A model generated the notes under the pieces. It ran no database searches. It worked only from the letters and a program-made list of their open reading frames with translations, and was not told the DNA's origin. The translations under genes were made by a program, and so were the position numbers. Of a stretch of DNA of 11,796 nt, positions 7,013-11,796 are shown one piece after another (positions within the stretch are counted from its first letter, which is position 1; every line of letters starts with the position of its first letter). Where the stretch lies: NCBI GenBank assembly GCA_947460045.1, contig CANHGC010000017.1, positions 1-11,796 on the forward strand, read 5' to 3'. This stretch comes from Bacteroidota bacterium (GTDB lineage Bacteria > Bacteroidota > Bacteroidia > NS11-12g > UBA955).

Positions 7013-9243
7013 TTCTGTGCTCTCCTTTCTTTTGTACGGGGCGATTTTTTGCCAACTGAAACTGCTACTGAATCTACACCAACTGCGTCGTAACGATCGT
7101 ACGATTCATTGGAATAGGAACGGAACAAAGCCTGGTTAAACTTCCAATGCAAACCGGCTTCCGCCATCACATACCAACCGGTGCTCTTAAAGTTGGATCC
7201 GTTGTTCATGGGTTCATTTTGATACAGCCAAGTGCCTTCACCCAAATCCCAAGCATAGCCGCCGGTGATGCGCGCGTAGAAAGGCCCAACGTGCAAAGTA
7301 GGCTCCACCGTTAAACCGTACAAATAAGCGGGGTTGGTCACCACAAAACTGGGTTGATCTTGATTGATAAAACCACCTGTTGTATTGGTAAATTTCTTGT
7401 ACCGCTGCTCTCCGTAACCGGTAAATCCACCAATGCCAAAGGTGAAGAATCGGCCCAAAGCAAATTGCGTCATATCGCTATATAAAACATACGTAGCACC
7501 GTAATGGTCGCCTTGCGTAGCCAAAGTTTGAGCAATCTGCAAGCGATGATTTTGCAACAACTTGCCATTGCGGGTATTTACACCAATGCTGATACCTTGG
7601 GTATTGAGGTTCAATTTTTCCGTTTCCGCCATCCCCATCACAGCGCGCATGGCGTTGAGGTTTTTTGACTGAAAGGTGGGTTGTATTTGGGTGTACGCAA
7701 TATCAAAAACCAATTTTGAATTTTCTCTGCCTGCCCATCGTGTGCGGTATTGCATAAAACTACTTTTGGATCTGTCTGCCAGTCCCACCCCTTCTTCATC
7801 CCAATCTGCCATTGCCGTATCCACCGCAGCCATCCAGTCTTCGCCATTTCCTTCGTTATTAAAAACCATGGTTTCAATATTCACAGTATCCATAAACTTG
7901 TAGCGATTTGTAATATCTGCAAAAAGTTTCACGGTATCTTGAGAACCAATACCAAACGGATCGTCTGAAAGTACAGCTGTGTCTGAACCACCCAACGCGC
8001 TCAAAGGCGGGTAAATGGTTGTATCGGATTGGGCGCTAGAGGAATCAGGCAACAACCGCATCAACAAATGCTCGTAAGTACCCGGTATGCTCATTACAAA
8101 AACGCGGGCCATATCGGTTGGTTTCACCCCTTCGCTGAACAAATCCTCCATCAAACTGGGCAGTACTTTTTGGCTGAATTTGTTCACGGCCATTTGCTCA
8201 ATGGGGTCGGAACCGATGACAAGTGCTCTGCGCTTTTCATTTTTCAATCTGCCCACCAATTCTGCGCGCTTTTGCAATTGCTCAAAGAACGTTTCGCCCA
8301 CCAACACACGATCGTTCACGGAATCGCGGGGGATGGGTTTCAACCAAGGTTTCAACGCTTGGAAAGTAGCCCTATTTTCGGGCAAAACATAATTTTCTAA
8401 ATCTTTAGAAATGCTCCACAAAGAATCCCTGAGTACTGTAATGGTTTCCACAGCACTGAAAGCGGGATCTACATCCAACGATTCTGTTTCATCTTCGTCA
8501 TCGCCCGGAACCTGTATTTCTTGATCTGCTTGCCACAAGCGCCACAATCCAACCGAAACCAAAGATCTGATCCCTTCAACTTGCGAGCGAATGCGATCTG
8601 GAATTTGCTCATCGTTCCGTTCAGCACCACCCAATCCGAGGGTTGAATCGGCCGGAAACAAAGCATTCAAATACGCCGCCAAGGCATACTCATATTCACG
8701 GTCGCTGTATTCCAAATACGAACCATTGGCTTTCCCGTACAATTCCATCGAAGCGAATGAAAATTGAGAAAACGCGGTACTGTCCACCTTCCTGCGGGCA
8801 TCCATCGCATCCATCACAGCCACAAAGGGGTTCTCGATATCATCATCAAACGACATTCGAACATAGTTCCGGTGCATTTGATCGGGGTGTTTCAGGTATT
8901 CGTTCAGCAAACCCACTTGCAAGGGGTGAAAATTGATGTAGGCCACCTCAAAACGCTGCAAATCTCCGGTTCGAATCAACGAAACCAGGTTCGGCACTTC
9001 AAGGGGTGTCTCACTATGCAAAACGTCATCGCACAGAGAAAAGAGCACAATTTTCTTTTGGTCTAGTGCGCTCAGCACCCGTTCTTGATAGGTGGTAGGT
9101 TTAGACTCATCGCCAACGTTGGTAGCCATGACCGTTGTATCTGCCGCGGCTGAGGTTGCAGCAAAATCCCATTGGGCATGCAAACCGCTCAAGCAAAGGG
9201 CGCAGGCAGCCAAGGCCCAATGCTTCTTTAAGTTCTTGTTCAT
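7009..9243 (-). CDS. Secreted barrel protein, probable degenerate EreA/ChaN-like paralogue
   Basis: The product is 744 residues. The signal peptide (1-23) ends LHA, leaving mature Gln24. The ATG at 9243 is preferred to the TTG one codon upstream. No family is obvious, but the N-terminal domain can be laid beside that of the next gene: KIVLFSLCDD at 64-73 against RVMLSGENH, RFEVAYINFHP at 97-107 against RHFVIELSP, the following EYLKHPD against RYFTNAD, and RALVIGSDP ending at Pro347 against KFFGQFGRCH. At each site the catalytic-type Glu and His residues are missing. Acidic linkers follow (GDDEDETESLDVD; DTAMADWDEEG). Strand-like segments from about residue 510 to 700 (LVFDIAYTQIQP, FFTFGIGGFTGYG, FYARITGGYAWDLG, GWYVMAEAGLHWKF) suggest an outer-membrane barrel. 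An unusual basic, hydrophilic tail of ~35 residues follows the last strand. It starts 13 bases after yicC. Confidence 0.6.
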   Translation of the reverse strand: MNKNLKKHWALAACALCLSGLHAQWDFAATSAAADTTVMATNVGDESKPTTYQERVLSALDQKKIVLFSLCDDVLHSETPLEVPNLVSLIRTGDLQRFEVAYINFHPLQVGLLNEYLKHPDQMHRNYVRMSFDDDIENPFVAVMDAMDARRKVDSTAFSQFSFASMELYGKANGSYLEYSDREYEYALAAYLNALFPADSTLGLGGAERNDEQIPDRIRSQVEGIRSLVSVGLWRLWQADQEIQVPGDDEDETESLDVDPAFSAVETITVLRDSLWSISKDLENYVLPENRATFQALKPWLKPIPRDSVNDRVLVGETFFEQLQKRAELVGRLKNEKRRALVIGSDPIEQMAVNKFSQKVLPSLMEDLFSEGVKPTDMARVFVMSIPGTYEHLLMRLLPDSSSAQSDTTIYPPLSALGGSDTAVLSDDPFGIGSQDTVKLFADITNRYKFMDTVNIETMVFNNEGNGEDWMAAVDTAMADWDEEGVGLADRSKSSFMQYRTRWAGRENSKLVFDIAYTQIQPTFQSKNLNAMRAVMGMAETEKLNLNTQGISIGVNTRNGKLLQNHRLQIAQTLATQGDHYGATYVLYSDMTQFALGRFFTFGIGGFTGYGEQRYKKFTNTTGGFINQDQPSFVVTNPAYLYGLTVEPTLHVGPFYARITGGYAWDLGEGTWLYQNEPMNNGSNFKSTGWYVMAEAGLHWKFNQALFRSYSNESYDRYDAVGVDSVAVSVGKKSPRTKERRAQK

Positions 9244-9256
9244 CAAGTGTTTTATA

Positions 9257-10144
9257 TTAAACGAGATTCAGGACTTGTTCTTTGATTTGCTCCAATTTTT
9301 CCTTCATCTGAACCACCGCTTGCTGCATGGGGAAATAATTGCTTTTTACCCCCATTGTATTCATTTCACGTCCCATTTCCTGGGCGATAAAATTCAGCTT
9401 TCTGCCCAAGGGCTCTTTTTTCAGGCAGGTTTTAAAGTAATCGAGGTGCTGTTGCAGGCGCTGCTTTTCTTCGGCGATGTCCCACTTATCGAGGTACAAC
9501 AGGATTTCTTGTTCGAAGCGATTGTTATCGCGCAGTTCTGCACTCACGTGCTCGGCCAATTGGCCGTAAATGCGATCGCGCAAGCCTTGCTTGCGGGGTT
9601 CTTCGTGAATAGAAACCTCGTTCAAATCCAACTGTATCGATTCCACCAATGAAAGCAATTTTACCCCCGTGGCTGCGCCCTCCTCTTTCCTGAACTGCAC
9701 CAACAAATCAGCGGCCTGCATCGTTAAATCAACAATGGTTTGCTTTACACTTTCATCGATGCTTCTCTCGCCCGATTGAATCACTTCTGGAATTCGAATG
9801 ATCTCCCTAAATGGATCGCGAAACTCCACACCCAAACTCGAACTCAACTCCTGATATTTATCCAAATAAGCCTTCGCCAATCCCGCATTGATGTGAATGG
9901 TTTGATCCTCCGCCTTCACATTCGGAAACGTAATACTGTAAGTACAAGTAATGGTGCCACGCTCCAATTTCTCATTCAACTGACGGCGAATCTGCGCATC
10001 AATCTCATACAAAAACTTTGGCAACCGCAAATCGGCCTCAAAATACCTGCCGTTTAATGCTTTGATCTCACATACCGCGCGCAATGTTGGCGTTTCAATT
10101 TGGGCCCGCCCAAAACCCGTCATACTCTGAATTTGAATATCCAT
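9257..10144 (-). CDS. yicC: YicC/YloC family endoribonuclease
   Basis: The product is 295 residues, the usual family length. YicC/YloC proteins are cytoplasmic endoribonucleases; E. coli YicC is linked to turnover of the small RNA RyhB. The N-terminal signature is MTGFGRA, followed by EIKALNGRYFEADLRLP. The conserved C-terminal DUF1732 block is complete: EEKQRLQQHLDYF, EPLGRKLNFIAQEMGREMNT, GVKSNYF and a charged final helix (MKEKLEQIKEQVLNLV). I place the start at the ATG at 10144 (MDIQIQSMTGFG). The frame extends upstream to a GTG at 10189, but those 15 residues are not family-like and run through the promoter region. It is the first gene of the six-gene minus-strand operon. yicC is often followed by gmk; here the two barrel proteins follow instead. 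Confidence 0.95.
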   Translation of the reverse strand: MDIQIQSMTGFGRAQIETPTLRAVCEIKALNGRYFEADLRLPKFLYEIDAQIRRQLNEKLERGTITCTYSITFPNVKAEDQTIHINAGLAKAYLDKYQELSSSLGVEFRDPFREIIRIPEVIQSGERSIDESVKQTIVDLTMQAADLLVQFRKEEGAATGVKLLSLVESIQLDLNEVSIHEEPRKQGLRDRIYGQLAEHVSAELRDNNRFEQEILLYLDKWDIAEEKQRLQQHLDYFKTCLKKEPLGRKLNFIAQEMGREMNTMGVKSNYFPMQQAVVQMKEKLEQIKEQVLNLV

Positions 10145-10225
10145 GCTTGTACAGGCGAAATTAGACCTTAAAATATAATTTTGAATCACCCTACACCCAC
10201 AATTAATTAACTTTGTACAACATTG
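10145..10225. promoter_or_regulatory. Divergent promoter region between yicC and the M28 lipoprotein gene
   Basis: This 81-base AT-rich gap must carry start signals for both the minus-strand operon and the plus-strand pair. Toward yicC, the minus strand has TAATTTCG (10156-10163), one mismatch from TAnnTTTG, with 11 bases before the ATG. Toward the lipoprotein gene there are two exact TAnnTTTG boxes, at 10176-10183 and 10208-10215. No clear operator repeat is visible. Confidence 0.6.
10208..10215 (+). promoter_or_regulatory. -7 box of the M28 lipoprotein-bshB1 unit
   Basis: TAACTTTG is an exact match to the Bacteroidota TAnnTTTG box. It lies 10 bases before the ATG at 10226, giving a 5' leader of only a few bases. 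A TTTG at 10180-10183 could serve as the -33 element, but its 24-base spacing is longer than usual. A second exact box, TAATTTTG at 10176-10183, overlaps that element and is an alternative. Confidence 0.55.
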
Positions 10226-11218
10226 ATGAAACCAAAGTACATATTGGCCTATTGCACCGCCTTAACCTCCCTTTTTTGGGGCTGTAACCAAACCACAGAA
10301 ACCACCACAAGTGACTCCCCTGCAGCGTCGGAAACAGTCATCGTTACCCAGAAAAAAACAGGCTTCTCGGCCGATAACGCCTACAACCACATCAAGTCAC
10401 AACTCGATTTTGGCTTCCGTATCCCCGGTACCCCCGCCCACAAACAGTGCGCAGATTGGCTTTTGAAACAACTCAAAGCCCAATGCGATACCACCTATTT
10501 CCAGGTTGGACAATCCAAAAATCCCACTTCAGGCGCCACCATCCCCATCTACAACATCATCGGAAGCATCAACCCGCAAGCCGAAAAACGCATGATTTTC
10601 GCCGCCCACTGGGACAGCAGACCCATGGCAGATCAAGACGATAACAATCCCAAAGACCCCATCCTCGCCGCCAACGATGGTGCCAGTGGTGTGGGTGTGA
10701 TCCTCGAATTGGCGCGCATCCTCCACAGCGAAAAACCAGAATGGGGCGTAGATTTCATCCTCTTCGATGCCGAAGATTTGGGCGTTGCCGAAATCGAAAA
10801 TTCGTTCTGCTTGGGCAGTCAATATTGGGGCAAAAACCTTCACAAAGACAACTACAAAGCCAACTTTGGCGTACTGCTCGATATGGTCGGTGGCAAAGAC
10901 GCCAAATTCATGTGGGAAGCCAATTCCAACCAATACGCCAACTGGATTTTGGTGCATACCTGGCAAATCGCCAAGGAACTCGGACATGATAACCACTTCC
11001 AGTTGCAGAACATCGGTGCCATCACAGACGACCACAAATACGTGTACGAGGCCACCAACATCCCCATGATCGACATCATCCAATACAACGAAAACACAGG
11101 TTTTGCGCCTTATTGGCATACCCATGACGACAACCTAGATGCCATCGACAAAAACACCTTACAAGCGGTGGGGAACACCCTACTAAACCTCATATTCAAT
11201 CCTCCCGCAACCCTATGA
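10226..11218 (+). CDS. M28-family lipoprotein, probable glutaminyl-peptide cyclotransferase
   Basis: The 330-residue product has an N-terminal hydrophobic stretch ending LFWGC, with lipidation expected at Cys20, followed by a Thr/Ser-rich linker without the acidic surface-export signal. The M28 fold has AAHWDSRP at 126-133, ILAANDGASG with Asp151, LFDAEDLG with Glu183-Asp184, LLDMVG with Asp219, DDHKYV with Asp268, and PYWHTHDDN with Trp297-His298. This pattern resembles type II glutaminyl cyclases of Bacteroidota. By alignment with human QC, Asp151, Asp184 and His298 would bind one zinc and Glu183 would be catalytic. Such enzymes convert N-terminal Gln of exported proteins to pyroglutamate at the periplasmic face. 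An M28 aminopeptidase is the alternative. The frame can begin at a TTG one codon earlier; the ATG is preferred. Its TGA overlaps the bshB1 ATG (ATGA). Confidence 0.88.
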   Translation: MKPKYILAYCTALTSLFWGCNQTTETTTSDSPAASETVIVTQKKTGFSADNAYNHIKSQLDFGFRIPGTPAHKQCADWLLKQLKAQCDTTYFQVGQSKNPTSGATIPIYNIIGSINPQAEKRMIFAAHWDSRPMADQDDNNPKDPILAANDGASGVGVILELARILHSEKPEWGVDFILFDAEDLGVAEIENSFCLGSQYWGKNLHKDNYKANFGVLLDMVGGKDAKFMWEANSNQYANWILVHTWQIAKELGHDNHFQLQNIGAITDDHKYVYEATNIPMIDIIQYNENTGFAPYWHTHDDNLDAIDKNTLQAVGNTLLNLIFNPPATL

Positions 11219-11796
11219 CCACAAAAAACCTAGACGTTCTGGCATTCGCCGCCCACCCCGATGACGTGGAATTGGCCGCCAGTGGCACCCTCATCAAACA
11301 CATTCAGATGGGTCAGGCCTGTGGCATCATCGACCTAACCCGCGGAGAACTGGGCACCCGAGGCACAGCTGATGATCGCGATGCGGAGGCTGCCGAAAGC
11401 AGTAAAATCATGGGATTGACCGTGCGAGAAAACCTCAATCTGGGCGATGGATTTTTTGAAATCAACGAATCCTCCCTGCTTGCCGTTGTGACCCAAATTA
11501 GAAAGTACAAACCCAGCATCGTGTTGGCAAATGCGATGAGTGATCGACATCCCGACCACGGAAGGGCTGCAGAACTGGTCTCAAGGGCTTGCTTTTTGGC
11601 TGGTTTACCGAAAATCATCACAACATCTTACGAAGCCCATCGCCCGAAAGCCGTATACCATTACATCCAAGATCGCTTCATGAAACCGGATGTCATTGTT
11701 GATATCAGCGATGTTTTTGAACAGAAAATGCAAACCATTTTGGCTTTCAAAACCCAATTCTACAACCCCAACAGCACCGAGCCCGCAACCCCCATC
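11215..11796 (+). CDS. bshB1: Bacillithiol biosynthesis deacetylase BshB1, 3'-truncated by the window
   Basis: The frame is open from the ATG at 11215 to the window end, giving 194 residues of a family usually about 235-240 long, so roughly 45 are missing. BshB1 is a zinc hydrolase of the LmbE/PIG-L family. It deacetylates GlcNAc-malate to GlcN-malate, the second step of bacillithiol synthesis, in the cytoplasm. Visible motifs are AAHPDDVELAASGT at 12-25 (zinc ligands His14 and Asp17, general base Asp16), LTRGELGTRG at 41-50 and SDRHPDHGRA at 109-118 with the third zinc ligand His115. YEAHRPKAVYHYIQ and KPDVIVDISD further on are typical of the BshB1 group rather than distant LmbE proteins. 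It overlaps the M28 lipoprotein stop by 4 bases, implying co-translation. No other bsh gene is in view. Confidence 0.93.
   Translation, partial: MTTKNLDVLAFAAHPDDVELAASGTLIKHIQMGQACGIIDLTRGELGTRGTADDRDAEAAESSKIMGLTVRENLNLGDGFFEINESSLLAVVTQIRKYKPSIVLANAMSDRHPDHGRAAELVSRACFLAGLPKIITTSYEAHRPKAVYHYIQDRFMKPDVIVDISDVFEQKMQTILAFKTQFYNPNSTEPATPI

Noticed and set aside
8029..8400. Overlapping plus-strand open frames over the paralogue gene
   Set aside because: They are opposite a 744-codon gene with a signal peptide and barrel; no independent start signal or motif supports them.
10145..10189. Longer start for yicC at a GTG
   Set aside because: The extra 15 residues pass through the AT-rich divergent promoter region and precede the family's usual N-terminus.

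Overview
This is a stretch of a Bacteroidota chromosome, probably from the Flavobacteriales or a nearby order. Four things point there. The gene families are typical: DUF3109, a UbiA-type prenyltransferase beside def, and bshB1. The promoter-like boxes fit the TAnnTTTG consensus of this phylum. Both SPase I-type secreted proteins are predicted to start with glutamine after signal-peptide cleavage. A lipoprotein of the glutaminyl-cyclase type is also encoded. The species cannot be read from the sequence. Every gene but one matches a known family well enough to name, and coding density is very high, with no gene-free stretch above 200 bases.

Layout. Bases 1-1025 hold the C-terminal 60 percent of groEL. 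Its 5' end is joined at about base 72 to sequence that is not groEL. A strong hairpin terminator follows at 1108-1138. The plus-strand unit ruvX-def-ubiA (1212-3105) comes next. It converges on a minus-strand unit with only 1 base between the two stop codons. Read in transcription order from 10144 down to 3107, that unit is yicC, a secreted pseudoenzyme-like barrel protein, a secreted EreA/ChaN-like barrel protein, pssA, purE and a DUF3109 gene. Its junctions are 13, -4, 1, 2 and 12 bases, so it reads as one six-gene operon. An 81-base divergent promoter region (10145-10225) separates it from a plus-strand pair: an M28/glutaminyl-cyclase lipoprotein and bshB1, overlapping by 4 bases. bshB1 runs off the window end.

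How the genes relate. Most are housekeeping: protein folding (groEL), N-terminal maturation (def), RNA and DNA processing (yicC, ruvX), phospholipid head groups (pssA), prenyl transfer (ubiA), purine synthesis (purE) and bacillithiol synthesis (bshB1). The least described part is the pair at 4958-9243. Both proteins have a signal peptide, an N-terminal domain, acidic linkers and a C-terminal outer-membrane-type barrel. The downstream member keeps EreA/ChaN-like catalytic motifs. The upstream member appears collinear with it but has lost those motifs. I infer a tandem enzyme/pseudoenzyme pair at the outer membrane, translationally coupled and co-transcribed with phospholipid synthesis. Both mature N-termini are predicted to be Gln, the substrate of the glutaminyl cyclase encoded next door.
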